NCBI GenBank assembly: GCA_017428115.1
Contig: JAFRRK010000024.1
Span: 1-62,998, forward strand
Reading direction: 5' to 3'
Origin: Bacteroidales bacterium
Lineage (GTDB): Bacteria; Bacteroidota; Bacteroidia; Bacteroidales; P3
Length of the DNA stretch: 62,998 bases
Below are positions 18,034 through 26,485 of this stretch, piece by piece. Position 1 is the first letter of the stretch, and each line of letters starts with the position of its first letter. The notes beneath the pieces were generated by a model. The model was not told the DNA's origin. It made no database searches and saw nothing but the letters and a program-made list of their open reading frames with translations. A program made the position numbers and the translations under genes.

Positions 18034-18295
18034 CTTATTATCATTTTTTTATCCAATAACGCTAATTCTCTCAAATTGTTGTATTTCCACAAAATTTAAC
18101 ATTTTACCCGTCAACGAAATTACCAAAATTAACAAATAATACCCCTATTCTGATACAAAAAACACTCTTTTATAGGCGGAAATAAGAAGATTATTATAAA
18201 GTTTTCTTCTATATAAGATACCAATTATTAGGTATTTATGTTCATAAGTCCAAAGAAAAAAAGTTAAAAATAGTGGTTATATGAGTTTTTTTTCG
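18034..18295. other. AT-rich divergent promoter region between purN and acpP
   Basis: About 260 AT-rich bases with no gene. It must hold the purN and acpP promoters. Only the acpP one is reasonably clear. Confidence 0.5.
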
Positions 18296-18303
18296 TTTCT
18301 TTG
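18296..18303 (+). promoter_or_regulatory. Probable -7 element TTTCTTTG of the acpP operon
   Basis: TTTCTTTG followed by CA differs from TAnnTTTG only at the second base. It lies 30 bases before ATG 18334 and inside the longer open frame from 18301. Confidence 0.5.
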
Positions 18304-18333
18304 CACCCTGTTAAACTCAAAAAATTAATAAAC

Positions 18334-18570
18334 ATGTCTGAAATTGCAACGAAAGTAAAAGCTATCATTGTTGATAAGCTCGGAGTAGATGAAAAAGATG
18401 TCACGATGGAAGCCAGTTTCACTAATGATCTTGGTGCTGACTCTTTGGATACTGTCGAACTCATTATGGAACTTGAGAAGGAATTCGATGTCCAGATTCC
18501 CGACGACGAGGCTGAAAAGATCGTTACTGTCGGTGATGCCGTCGCTTTCATCGAAAAGGCTCAGAACTAA
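18334..18570 (+). CDS. acpP: Acyl carrier protein
   Basis: 78 residues, acidic, with the phosphopantetheine Ser in [17 protein letters not shown]. It carries growing acyl chains in fatty-acid synthesis. ATG 18334 ([18 protein letters not shown]) gives the canonical length. It is followed nine bases later by fabF and then rnc. Confidence 0.97.
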   Translation: MSEIATKVKAIIVDKLGVDEKDVTMEASFTNDLGADSLDTVELIMELEKEFDVQIPDDEAEKIVTVGDAVAFIEKAQN

Positions 18571-18579
18571 TTCATCCGA

Positions 18580-19824
18580 ATGAATTTGAGACGAGTTGTA
18601 GTCACTGGTCTAGGCACACTTACTCCTATTGGCAACAATGTTTCTCAGTTTTGGGATGCTCTGTTGAGAGGAGTAAGTGGAGCCGGCCTGATTACACGGT
18701 TCGATGCCTCTAATTGTAAGTGTAAAATTGCTGCTGAGGTCAAGGGCTTTGACCCAGCACTTTTTTTTGACCGAAAGGAGCTGCGCAAGGTAGACCGTTT
18801 CTCACAATTAGGTCTTGTTGCGGTTGACGAGGCCATACTTGATGCCGGGCTAGATGTAGAGAAACTCAACAAAGACCGTGTTGGTGTTATTTTTGGCACT
18901 GGAATGGGTGGCTGCGGAACTTTCCAAGATGAGGTTGTTTCGTTTGCCCAAGGGCAGATGATACCTCGTTTTAGCCCATTCTTTGTCACCAAAACCATCA
19001 CTGACATTTGTGCAGGTCAGATATCTATTAAGTATGGGTTTCGCGGCCCCAACTATTCTACCTCCGCCGCTTGTGCGTCGTCAGCCATGTCTATAGCTGA
19101 TGCTTTCATGATGCTGCGGTTAGGCAAGGCCGATGTCTTTGTGGCTGGTGGTAGCGAGGCCGCAATAATTGAATCGGGTATCGGAGGTTTTTCTTCCATG
19201 CAGGCACTTTCTTTGCGCAACGACGACCCCCTTACGGCCTCTCGTCCTTTTGACAAGGATCGCGACGGCTTTGTCCTAGGCGAAGGAGCAGGAGCGTTGA
19301 TTTTGGAAGAGCTTGAACATGCCAAGGCAAGAGGGGCAAAGATATATGCAGAAATCACGGGTGCCGGTCTCAGTGCCGATGCCTATCATATAGCTGCTTC
19401 TCATCCTGATGGCTTGGGTGCATTGAATGCTATGCGTATGGCTATTGAAGAGTCGGGAATGCTGATTACAGATGTAGACCATATCAATGCCCATGGCACT
19501 TCGACACCTATTGGCGACATTTCTGAGCCCAAAGCTGTGGTGTCGCTCTTTGGCGACCATGCCAACAATATTACCATTAACTCCACCAAATCGATGACGG
19601 GCCACCTTCTGGGCGCTGCTGGTGCAGTGGAGGCCATTGCTACTATCTTAGCTGTGCAGAACGATGTTGTCCCCCCCACAATCAATCATTTCACCGACGA
19701 CCCAGCCATCCCTGCACTCGATTTCTCATTCAATAAGCCCACCCACCGTCGTGTAGACTTTGCCCTCAGCAATACTTTCGGTTTTGGAGGACACAACGCC
19801 TGTCTGGCATTCCGTAAGTATTAG
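18580..19824 (+). CDS. fabF: Beta-ketoacyl-ACP synthase II
   Basis: Condenses malonyl-ACP with acyl-ACP. 414 residues starting RRVVVTGLGTLTPIGNN. The catalytic triad is Cys in STSAACASSAMSIAD, His in NAHGTSTPIGD and His in STKSMTGHLLGAAGAVE. The end NTFGFGGHNACLAFRKY is typical. It is the middle gene of acpP-fabF-rnc. Confidence 0.97.
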   Translation: MNLRRVVVTGLGTLTPIGNNVSQFWDALLRGVSGAGLITRFDASNCKCKIAAEVKGFDPALFFDRKELRKVDRFSQLGLVAVDEAILDAGLDVEKLNKDRVGVIFGTGMGGCGTFQDEVVSFAQGQMIPRFSPFFVTKTITDICAGQISIKYGFRGPNYSTSAACASSAMSIADAFMMLRLGKADVFVAGGSEAAIIESGIGGFSSMQALSLRNDDPLTASRPFDKDRDGFVLGEGAGALILEELEHAKARGAKIYAEITGAGLSADAYHIAASHPDGLGALNAMRMAIEESGMLITDVDHINAHGTSTPIGDISEPKAVVSLFGDHANNITINSTKSMTGHLLGAAGAVEAIATILAVQNDVVPPTINHFTDDPAIPALDFSFNKPTHRRVDFALSNTFGFGGHNACLAFRKY

Positions 19825-19828
19825 CATT

Positions 19829-20596
19829 ATGTTCAACTTCGGTCGCTACAAAGGCGAAAACAAAGAGTTTTATCTATTCTTTAAGAATGTGCTGGGTTTC
19901 ACACCCCGCAATACCAAGCTCTATCAGATTGCTTTCATCCATCGCTCTAAATCGTTGGAGATGGGGCAAGGATGGCGTATCAACAATGAGCGTCTTGAAT
20001 ACCTCGGCGACGCTGTGCTGAGTGCCGTAGTGGCAGAATTCCTCTATAAGAAATACCCCTATCAGGGCGAAGGCTATCTCACTGAGATGCGTTCCAAACT
20101 GGTCAGTAGGGCCAATCTGAATAAGCTGGCACAGAAGATAGGCCTCTCACAACTCATCAAGTATAATCGCGAGTCGCAGGGTATCTTCAAGTCGGTCGAC
20201 GGCGATGCCTTCGAGGCCTTGGTGGGCGCTATCTATCTGGAGAAAGGCTATAAATTCACCCGTCGCATTATCGTCAATAAGATTATCGGTGTCCATCTCG
20301 ATGTCGATGCCATGGCACATACCGACTGGAACTTCAAGAGCAAGCTTATCGACTGGGGGCAGAAGAACCGCAAGAAAATCAGCTTTGAGGTAGAGCGCAC
20401 CTTCTACCAAGGCAAGGAGAGTCGTCGACAGTACGACGTGCGCGTCAAAATCGACGGTTCGCCCGCCGAACACGCCATCGAATACTCCATAAAGGCTGCC
20501 GAGCAACTCGCCGCAGAAAAGACATACAAGAAACTCCAAGAACAAGGCATCATCCCTCCCCACACCGAAGAATCCACCGTCCCAGGCACTCATTAA
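19829..20596 (+). CDS. rnc: Ribonuclease III
   Basis: Cleaves double-stranded RNA in rRNA maturation and mRNA turnover. From ATG 19829, four bases after the fabF stop, it has 255 residues; an in-frame start at 19760 would sit inside fabF. The RNase III signature is NERLEYLGDAVLSAVVAEFL, with the second metal-binding region DGDAFEALVGAIYLEKG. The C-terminal dsRNA-binding domain spans about 170-240 (YDVRVKIDGSPAEHA, KAAEQLAAEKTYKKL). An imperfect hairpin lies 45 bases after the stop. Confidence 0.96.
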   Translation: MFNFGRYKGENKEFYLFFKNVLGFTPRNTKLYQIAFIHRSKSLEMGQGWRINNERLEYLGDAVLSAVVAEFLYKKYPYQGEGYLTEMRSKLVSRANLNKLAQKIGLSQLIKYNRESQGIFKSVDGDAFEALVGAIYLEKGYKFTRRIIVNKIIGVHLDVDAMAHTDWNFKSKLIDWGQKNRKKISFEVERTFYQGKESRRQYDVRVKIDGSPAEHAIEYSIKAAEQLAAEKTYKKLQEQGIIPPHTEESTVPGTH

Positions 20597-20640
20597 AATC
20601 GAGTTCTTCCGAAAAAATGCGTAGGTGACGTACGAAGAAA

Positions 20641-20690
20641 GGGTCCATCAACGTTTTAGTAAAGAATAATAAAACGTAAAAAGATGACCC
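20641..20690 (+). other. Long imperfect hairpin downstream of rnc
   Basis: GGGTCCATC...ACGTTTTA (20641-20658) pairs with TAAAACGT (20670-20677) and GATGACCC (20683-20690), about 16 bp with one bulge and an A-rich internal loop. If transcribed with rnc it would be a double-stranded 3' UTR element. Confidence 0.45.
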
Positions 20691-20778
20691 CAAGCGATAT
20701 ATATTATTTGATGGAATCAAGGCGTAGGAGTGTACCTGTGCCGTACAAAAGCCAAATCTTACGTCATTTATGACGTGT

Positions 20779-20820
20779 AAAAAAACGATTCTGTGAAGAG
20801 TTACGTCGTTTTTTTATCTT
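20779..20820 (+). terminator. Probable terminator of the acpP-fabF-rnc operon
   Basis: AAAAAAACGA (20779-20788) and TCGTTTTTTT (20806-20815) form a 10-bp A/T-rich stem ending in a T run. Just upstream is a small perfect palindrome, ACGTCAT-TT-ATGACGT, at 20761-20776. Confidence 0.5.
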
Positions 20821-21012
20821 TTTCTCGGCTATTTCATGGAATGTGTTTTTTGATTCTTTAGTTGACAAGATGTTGGGTAACAGATATAAACTTACTCGTT
20901 TTCGCTGATTCGACATCTTCTGCTTGCTGGTGGCCGCTATGTCATAGGGGCACCTGCGTGGGGCTTTTTGCGTGTCTTTCAAGCTTGTTGTCTGGGGAAA
21001 ATGCTTGGATTA
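20821..21012. other. Intergenic region with no supported gene
   Basis: Nearly 200 bases between rnc and the terminator of the next minus-strand gene. I see only short Lys/Arg-rich frames without any family resemblance. Confidence 0.5.
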
Positions 21013-21048
21013 ATAAAAAAAAGGGTATCTACCAAGGGACACCCTTTT
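21013..21048 (-). terminator. Terminator of the 21121-21996 gene
   Basis: On the minus strand AAAAGGGT and ACCCTTTT (21019-21026 and 21041-21048) form a stem followed by a run of eight T and ATTAAT. It lies about 70 bases after the stop codon. Confidence 0.6.
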
Positions 21049-21120
21049 CTTTGCATGAGGGGAGGCGTTTATTCTTTTCCCCACTTTATCTTGCTGGTGT
21101 GGGGGGTAATGCCTACGCCG

Positions 21121-21996
21121 TCATATCTTGCTTGCTGTCTCTATCTCTGAGGGATTGGGAGTCAGCATCTCGGTCTTGGCCTTGCTGTAGGTGTCGGCGG
21201 CTCGCTTTAGCGCCTCGGGCGATGTATAACGGGATATCAGCTCGGCGTTTTCGCACCAGAGCCGCTGAGTGGACACCGACATCTCACCTTCGGCAGCAGG
21301 GCGCGAATGCACCCATGTGGCAGCACCGCTAAACACATGGCTCGCCAACACACCGTTGCGCACCTCAAAGCCATCACTGGTGCCAATGGCATCGGCCAAT
21401 GGCTGCTTCGACAAAGGGTTAATCTCTATTGTATAGCAGTCAAACCATGCACGCGGCACATCCCCCTCCATCGTCTGTTTTCCCACTACGAAAGTCAGTT
21501 GGTCGCCCGAACAATAGTCGCGGTTGTTCTCTACAATAGCCTTGGAAAGCTGGCCCAGCGTAGTATTGCCGTCCACCGTCAGGGTGCCCACAGAAACGTC
21601 GGATGCCAAACCCAGGCCGTCGTTCGCCACGGCTATCTCCTTCAAGATGCCGTGCGACACCACCAGTGGCACCAGCACACTGGCATAGTTCTTCACCTCT
21701 GTCTTGGTAAGGTAGATGGGCGTGCTATGCATATTCAACGACATGAATGTGTTGTAGTTGGTGCTGCCTATCGAACGATTTTGATAGCGTGGCTTCCACT
21801 CCTTGGGGAAGGCGCCCCAAAGGCGTTGCACATTGTTCCACCTCAGTCGTGCCGACGACTGCACCAGTGTCTTTGAGGGATTGCCTCTGTCGTTTTTGCT
21901 GCGCCGTGTGATAGCTTTGCCATTACGCACATACACCGTGAAACCGTTGTATTTGCCTGGGGGAAGGGCGGGGAAAAGATTGTCTAATTGTGCCAT
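21121..21996 (-). CDS. Uncharacterised protein (possibly DUF6266-like)
   Basis: 291 residues, no signal peptide or membrane segment. The N-terminus has GFTVYVRNGKAITRRSK, then NPSKTLVQSSARLRWNNVQR and WGAFPKEWKPRY, followed by a beta-rich middle and a short C-terminal helix. The pattern Arg-Asn-Gly-Lys, Asn-Pro, Gln and an aromatic-rich segment recalls Bacteroidota DUF6266 proteins, but this is weak. It is a single gene with its own promoter, a ~147-nt leader folding into a long AT-rich hairpin, and its own terminator. Function unknown. Confidence 0.75.
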   Translation of the reverse strand: MAQLDNLFPALPPGKYNGFTVYVRNGKAITRRSKNDRGNPSKTLVQSSARLRWNNVQRLWGAFPKEWKPRYQNRSIGSTNYNTFMSLNMHSTPIYLTKTEVKNYASVLVPLVVSHGILKEIAVANDGLGLASDVSVGTLTVDGNTTLGQLSKAIVENNRDYCSGDQLTFVVGKQTMEGDVPRAWFDCYTIEINPLSKQPLADAIGTSDGFEVRNGVLASHVFSGAATWVHSRPAAEGEMSVSTQRLWCENAELISRYTSPEALKRAADTYSKAKTEMLTPNPSEIETASKI

Positions 21997-22030
21997 AAAT
22001 AGTGTTTTTTGTCTGATGATACTTCTATTC

Positions 22031-22140
22031 AGCTTCGTTATTTATACTATATTTATACTTTATCTATACTTTATTTATTCTATATTTAGTAGTATAACTG
22101 ACGTATTAATAAAGTATAAATATAGTATATATGACGAAGT
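22031..22140 (-). repeat. Long AT-rich inverted repeat in the leader of the 21121-21996 gene
   Basis: Arms of about 31 bases at about 22032-22063 and 22108-22138 match in inverted orientation with two mismatches (both begin or end with CTTCGT/ACGAAG and share TACTATATTTATACTTTAT). The ~45-base loop contains TAGTATAACTGA and CTTTATTTATTCTATAT. Both words recur in the palindrome at 52.5 kb. Confidence 0.7.
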
Positions 22141-22149
22141 TTCATGGTG

Positions 22150-22157
22150 CAAAAGTA
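22150..22157 (-). promoter_or_regulatory. -7 element TACTTTTG for the 21121-21996 gene
   Basis: Minus-strand TACTTTTGCA, an exact TAnnTTTG match. It puts the whole inverted repeat in the 5' untranslated leader. Confidence 0.6.
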
Positions 22158-22230
22158 CACTTTTTTTCGGATATAGCATGTTTTTTACAGTTCTTTGACT
22201 TACTTTTTTCAATACGTGTAAAAAAAAATG

Positions 22231-22238
22231 TATCTTTG
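22231..22238 (+). promoter_or_regulatory. -7 element TATCTTTG of the flavodoxin-like gene
   Basis: Exact match followed by CA. The leader to ATG 22339 is about 95 nt. The longer frame starting at 22228 begins on the promoter itself and is rejected. Confidence 0.65.
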
Positions 22239-22338
22239 CAGTGCTCATTCTATACCGAAAGCTATTGGTGTGTATAAGTTAAATTGCACTTTGATAGATT
22301 GTTATATCATTACTAAACATATTAAAGTAATAGTTGCT

Positions 22339-23169
22339 ATGAGATTCATGAAATTATTGTCGCTGGCGGTCGTCGCAGTGTTGGCTTCAACCTCGTGCGG
22401 CACGAGAGATGAGGCTACTAGGATGCTGGTTCTCTATTATTCCCAATCATCTAACACCAAGGCGGTGGCCGAGGAGATTGCCACCCGGCTGGGTGCCGAC
22501 ATTGAGGAGATTGTTCCCACGATGCCGTATGATGGGGATTTCCAAGCCACTATCGACCGCTGCAAACGCGACCGTGAGCTAGGTGTGCTCCCTGCTATAC
22601 GGCCCCTCAAAGCCGACATCGAAGAGTACGATTACGTCTTTATCGGCTATCCCATTTGGTTTGGCACTTATGCCCCGCCCATTGCCGCCCTGCTCAGCGA
22701 GGTGGATTTGGGGGGCAAAAAGGTGGTGCCCTTCTGCACGTTCGGCAGTGGCGGCTTGGAGTCCAGCATCGACGATTTGCGATGTCAAGAGCCTAATGCC
22801 GAGTTGCTGCCCGGCTATGGTGTTCGTGCCGCACGCATGGCGGCTATGCCTCAGGAGGTGGAGCAGTGGTTGAAGGCCTGCGGCTTGATTGAGGGTGAGT
22901 ACGTCCGGCCGGCAGACTTTGCCGAGCAGCACCCTGTGAGCGATGAGGAGGCTGCCCTGTTTGATGCCGCTGTGGGCGGATACCCGATGATTCATGCCAA
23001 GGCCACCATGGCGGCATCACGCGCCACGCCCGGAGGCGTAGAGTATCTGTTCACCGCCGTAGACCTGCCGCGCGAGGACAATCCCGATATGCCTCCTGCA
23101 GGCGAGATGAAGGTATATGTGACCGTCGCCGAAGGTGGGGCACCTGAGTTTACACGGGTGGTGCGGTAA
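22339..23169 (+). CDS. Flavodoxin-like lipoprotein
   Basis: 276 residues from ATG 22339. The signal sequence ends in LASTSC-GT, a plausible lipobox with Cys about residue 20. The flavodoxin domain (about 29-175) has the FMN phosphate loop region YYSQSSNTKAVAEEIATRL, then YDYVFIGYPIWFGTYAPPI and VVPFCTFGSGGLESSI. About 85 residues follow without a recognised fold, ending in an extended segment. A flavodoxin exported as a lipoprotein would act as an electron carrier or flavin protein in the periplasm. The family occurs in Bacteroidales, but the partner is unknown. Confidence 0.85.
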   Translation: MRFMKLLSLAVVAVLASTSCGTRDEATRMLVLYYSQSSNTKAVAEEIATRLGADIEEIVPTMPYDGDFQATIDRCKRDRELGVLPAIRPLKADIEEYDYVFIGYPIWFGTYAPPIAALLSEVDLGGKKVVPFCTFGSGGLESSIDDLRCQEPNAELLPGYGVRAARMAAMPQEVEQWLKACGLIEGEYVRPADFAEQHPVSDEEAALFDAAVGGYPMIHAKATMAASRATPGGVEYLFTAVDLPREDNPDMPPAGEMKVYVTVAEGGAPEFTRVVR

Positions 23170-23221
23170 GGCAGACACACTTTTTTTTTCGTAAGTGTAG
23201 GTGTAAATCAATTTTTTTGTG

Positions 23222-23229
23222 TATTTTTG
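23222..23229 (+). promoter_or_regulatory. -7 element TATTTTTG of the phosphohexomutase gene
   Basis: Exact TAnnTTTG match followed by CA, about 45 bases upstream of ATG 23278. The leader carries AAAGGA 10 bases from the start, a weak SD-like sequence. Confidence 0.6.
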
Positions 23230-23277
23230 CAGACTGAATTATTTGCTTTATATTCATTTTAAAGAAAGGATACGACT

Positions 23278-25032
23278 ATGACGAATATCGAAAATCTGAA
23301 TGTCGATGCTTCGACTAAAGCGAATGTGATGACGTGGTTAAACGGCTCATACGACGAGGAGACGAAGCAGGCCATCCGCGACATGGTGGACAACAATCCC
23401 AACGAGCTGAACGAGAGTTTCTACCGCAATCTAGAGTTTGGCACTGGCGGCCTGCGTGGCATCATGGGTGTGGGCACCAACCGCATGAACAAGTACACGG
23501 TGGCAATGGCAACACAGGGGCTGGCAAACTATGTGAAGAAGTGCTTCCCCGAGGCCAACCCCATCAAGGCCGCGGTGAGTCACGACAGCCGCAACCATAG
23601 TCGTGAGTTTGCTGAGATTACCGCCAATGTGCTAGCCGCCAACGGTTTTCATGTATATCTGTTTGAGGCTTTGCGCCCCACCCCCGAGCTGTCGTTTGCA
23701 GTGCGGCATTTCGGCTGCCAGACGGGCGTGATGGTCACCGCCAGCCACAACCCCAAGGAATACAACGGCTACAAGGCCTATTGGGACGACGGCTGTCAGT
23801 TGGTGGCTCCGCACGACACTAGTGTGATTGACGAGGTGCTGAAGATTAAAGGCCTTGAGGACGTGAAGATGACGGGCGGTGAAGGCAACATAGAGATTAT
23901 CGGTGAGGATGTCGACAACATATACCTGAACCGTATTGAGCAGAACTCGTTACATCCAGAGTTGATTAAAAAGCACCACGACCTGAAGATAGTCTACACA
24001 CCCCTGCACGGCACTGGCATTACGCTAATACCGAAAATGCTGGAGAAGTTGGGCTTCACCAACGTGAATGTGGTGAAGGAGCAGGCCACGCCCGACGGCA
24101 ACTTCCCCACCACCCCCAGCCCCAACCCTGAGGAGCGGGCGGCCATGAAGATGGCGGTGGACCTAGCCAAGGATATTGATGCCGACATTGTGTTTGCCAG
24201 CGACCCCGACGCCGACCGCGTGGGTGTGGCGGTGAAACGCCCCGATGGTGAATGGATGCTGCTCAACGGCAACCAAACTATGTCGGTGCTTATCTACTAC
24301 CTGATAAAGGAATGGAAAGAAACCAACCGACTGACGGGCAAAGAATTTATTATCAAGACTATCGTCACCAGCGAGCTGCCTGCCGACATTGCCAAGCGCG
24401 AGGGCGTGAAGGTGTATGACGTGCTGACAGGTTTCAAGTTCATCGGCGACAAGATACGCCAGCTGGAAGGCAAGGAGGTGTTCATAGGTGGCGGCGAGGA
24501 GAGCTACGGCTATATGATAGGCGACTTTGTGCGCGACAAGGATGCCGTGGCAGCCTGCTCGATGATTGCAGAGATAGCCGCCTGGGCTGCCGAACAGGGC
24601 AAGACCTTCTACGACGTGCTGGTGGACATATACACCGAATACGGCTTCTATAAGGAAGGCCTGCTGAGTGTGGTGCGCAAGGGCAAGAGCGGTGCCGAGG
24701 AGATACAGCAGATGATGAAGCAATACCGCGAGAACCCACCCAAAGAAATTGATGGCGAACAGGTGGTGTGCATCAAGGACTACAAGCTGCACGAAAGCAC
24801 CGACCTCATTACTGGCAAAAAAGAGACTATCGACCTTCCAGCAAGCAATGTGTTACAGTTTTTCACCGACAAGGGCAACAAGGTGACCGTGCGCCCCAGC
24901 GGCACAGAGCCTAAGATTAAGTTCTATTTCGGCGTGAAAGGCACGTTAGAGAGCAAAGAGGACTTCGACAAGGTGAACGCTGCACTGGATGGTAAGATTG
25001 AGGAGATAAAGCACTCGATGAATCTGGCTTAG
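23278..25032 (+). CDS. Phosphoglucomutase/phosphomannomutase family enzyme
   Basis: Interconverts hexose-1- and hexose-6-phosphates. 584 residues, the long Bacteroidota phospho-sugar mutase form. Motifs in order are the catalytic Ser loop VTASHNPKEYNGYKAYW, metal loop DPDADRVGVAV, sugar-binding loop FIGGGEESYGYMIGD and phosphate-binding RPSGTEPKIKFYFGV. The substrate (glucose or mannose) is not determined by sequence. With pgi it would feed nucleotide-sugar and storage-glycan synthesis. Confidence 0.95.
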   Translation: MTNIENLNVDASTKANVMTWLNGSYDEETKQAIRDMVDNNPNELNESFYRNLEFGTGGLRGIMGVGTNRMNKYTVAMATQGLANYVKKCFPEANPIKAAVSHDSRNHSREFAEITANVLAANGFHVYLFEALRPTPELSFAVRHFGCQTGVMVTASHNPKEYNGYKAYWDDGCQLVAPHDTSVIDEVLKIKGLEDVKMTGGEGNIEIIGEDVDNIYLNRIEQNSLHPELIKKHHDLKIVYTPLHGTGITLIPKMLEKLGFTNVNVVKEQATPDGNFPTTPSPNPEERAAMKMAVDLAKDIDADIVFASDPDADRVGVAVKRPDGEWMLLNGNQTMSVLIYYLIKEWKETNRLTGKEFIIKTIVTSELPADIAKREGVKVYDVLTGFKFIGDKIRQLEGKEVFIGGGEESYGYMIGDFVRDKDAVAACSMIAEIAAWAAEQGKTFYDVLVDIYTEYGFYKEGLLSVVRKGKSGAEEIQQMMKQYRENPPKEIDGEQVVCIKDYKLHESTDLITGKKETIDLPASNVLQFFTDKGNKVTVRPSGTEPKIKFYFGVKGTLESKEDFDKVNAALDGKIEEIKHSMNLA

Positions 25033-25041
25033 CCCCCTTTG

Positions 25042-25074
25042 GTTCGGCGGCGGGCGTTCCGCCCGCCGCCGAAC
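25042..25074. repeat. Perfect GC-rich palindrome after the phosphohexomutase gene
   Basis: A 15-bp perfect stem, GTTCGGCGGCGGGCG, loop TTC, then its exact complement. No T tract follows, so it is not a standard terminator. It lies between the mutase stop and the next start at 25095. Confidence 0.8.
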
Positions 25075-25094
25075 ATTACCAATAGCCACTGCTT

Positions 25095-25526
25095 ATGTCT
25101 GATATTTGGGAAAACGTCTTACTGGCATTGCTCACCCTGTTGCCCATAGCAGCCTTTTGGTGGAGCAAGAGACGGGTGGAGCCAAAAGTCAATGAGACAC
25201 TGGAGCTGCGGCGCGAGGAGTATGGGGAAACGATGGTGGCACGCTATGGCGAGCCCCAGCAGATGCTGTGGACACGCGACATGCCCTTGCTTTTCTATGA
25301 AGACTTTATGGTTTTGGCGGGCATCCAAGTGCCATACGGCAGCATTGCGGACGTGACGTGCAACAACTCCAACGACTTCGGTCCTGGAGAATGCTATCAA
25401 GTGATAGTACGCACCACGCTGCCGGGACATGAGTTTCTCCATGTCCTGATGGATACTGATATGGAAGAGGCCATCGGCATGGTGGAGCATATCCGCAACC
25501 ACGCAGACAAAGAGCGACACCCATGA
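25095..25526 (+). CDS. Hypothetical membrane-anchored protein
   Basis: 143 residues with one N-terminal transmembrane helix (ENVLLALLTLLPIAAFWW) followed by basic residues (SKRRVEPK) and a soluble domain of ~115 residues rich in beta pattern (LLFYEDFMVLAGIQVPYGSI, CYQVIVRTTLPGHEFLHVL). The topology suggests a PH-like or other small cytoplasmic domain, which is speculative. The last four bases (ATGA) overlap the next gene, so they are co-translated. Confidence 0.75.
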   Translation: MSDIWENVLLALLTLLPIAAFWWSKRRVEPKVNETLELRREEYGETMVARYGEPQQMLWTRDMPLLFYEDFMVLAGIQVPYGSIADVTCNNSNDFGPGECYQVIVRTTLPGHEFLHVLMDTDMEEAIGMVEHIRNHADKERHP

Positions 25527-26485
25527 AAACGTGCCGTTCGGTTTTCACCATTCTTCTCTTTCTACTCCCGTCCATGCTTTGGGGACAGGAGGACGCACGC
25601 TGGACGATAGCTTTCTGGAATGTGGAGAACCTCTTCGACACGCAGCGCGACACGCTCAAAGATGACGAAGATTTCACACCTCAGGGCGAAAACCATTGGA
25701 CAGCATCACGCTATGCCGACAAGCGCAACAAGATTTACAAAATAGTTGCCGCCATGCAGTGGCCTGCGGTTGTGGGACTGGCAGAGGTGGAGAACGACCG
25801 TGTGCTGCGAGATTTGTGCCGTTTTACACCATTGAGGGGTAGGGGATATGAGTTCGTCCACTATGAGTCGGCTGACCGAAGGGGGATAGATTGTGCGTTG
25901 CTGTATCGAAAGGGACTGTTCGATGTGTTTGAGTCGAGGAGGGTGGATGTGTCTGACAGTGCAGGTGGATTCTTCACACGCGACCTGCTACTGGTAGGCG
26001 GCGTGCTGGGCAGGGAGGACAGTTGCTACATAATTGTGAACCACTGGCCCTCCAAACGCAATGGGGCATCAGCCGAAAGGTATAGGATGAAGATAGCCGG
26101 CTTGCTGCTGGGTATGATGGACAGCCTGCAGCGCAGACACCCCGGGGCACTGGTGCTGGCCATGGGCGACCTCAATGCCTCTCCCGAAGAAGAGGCTGTC
26201 AGCAAGGGGTTGGGCTTTGAGGGCGGCTGCCGCAACTCAGCAGGGTTCTACAACCTTATGTGCCATATACCCAAGGGCGAGGGCAGCTATAAGTACAAGG
26301 ACACTTGGTCGTGTATCGACCAGATGGTTGCCAACCGCCAACTGGAGGTGGAGGTGTTTGCCCCCCAGTTTATGCTGGAGGAAGATACGAGGTACATGGG
26401 CATGAAACCCCGTCGCACCTACTCGGGCATGAAATATCTGGGCGGCTATAGCGACCACTTGCCGATACTCGTTCATATACCATGA
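25523..26485 (+). CDS. Secreted endonuclease/exonuclease/phosphatase-family protein
   Basis: 320 residues with a signal peptide (VFTILLFLLPSMLWGQ). The EEP fold shows FWNVENLFDT (Asn, Glu metal site), VVGLAEVENDRVL (catalytic Glu), IVNHWPSKRNG (His), MGDLNASPEE (Asp-x-Asn) and the C-terminal GGYSDHLPILVHIP (Asp-His). The family cleaves DNA or phosphoesters; a secreted member likely takes part in nucleic-acid or phosphate scavenging. It overlaps both neighbours by four bases (ATGA each). Confidence 0.9.
   Translation: MKTCRSVFTILLFLLPSMLWGQEDARWTIAFWNVENLFDTQRDTLKDDEDFTPQGENHWTASRYADKRNKIYKIVAAMQWPAVVGLAEVENDRVLRDLCRFTPLRGRGYEFVHYESADRRGIDCALLYRKGLFDVFESRRVDVSDSAGGFFTRDLLLVGGVLGREDSCYIIVNHWPSKRNGASAERYRMKIAGLLLGMMDSLQRRHPGALVLAMGDLNASPEEEAVSKGLGFEGGCRNSAGFYNLMCHIPKGEGSYKYKDTWSCIDQMVANRQLEVEVFAPQFMLEEDTRYMGMKPRRTYSGMKYLGGYSDHLPILVHIP

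Noticed and set aside
20597..20820. tmRNA, 6S RNA or tRNA in the gap after rnc
   Set aside because: Hairpins are present, but no tRNA-like acceptor/T-arm or known RNA signature could be recognised.
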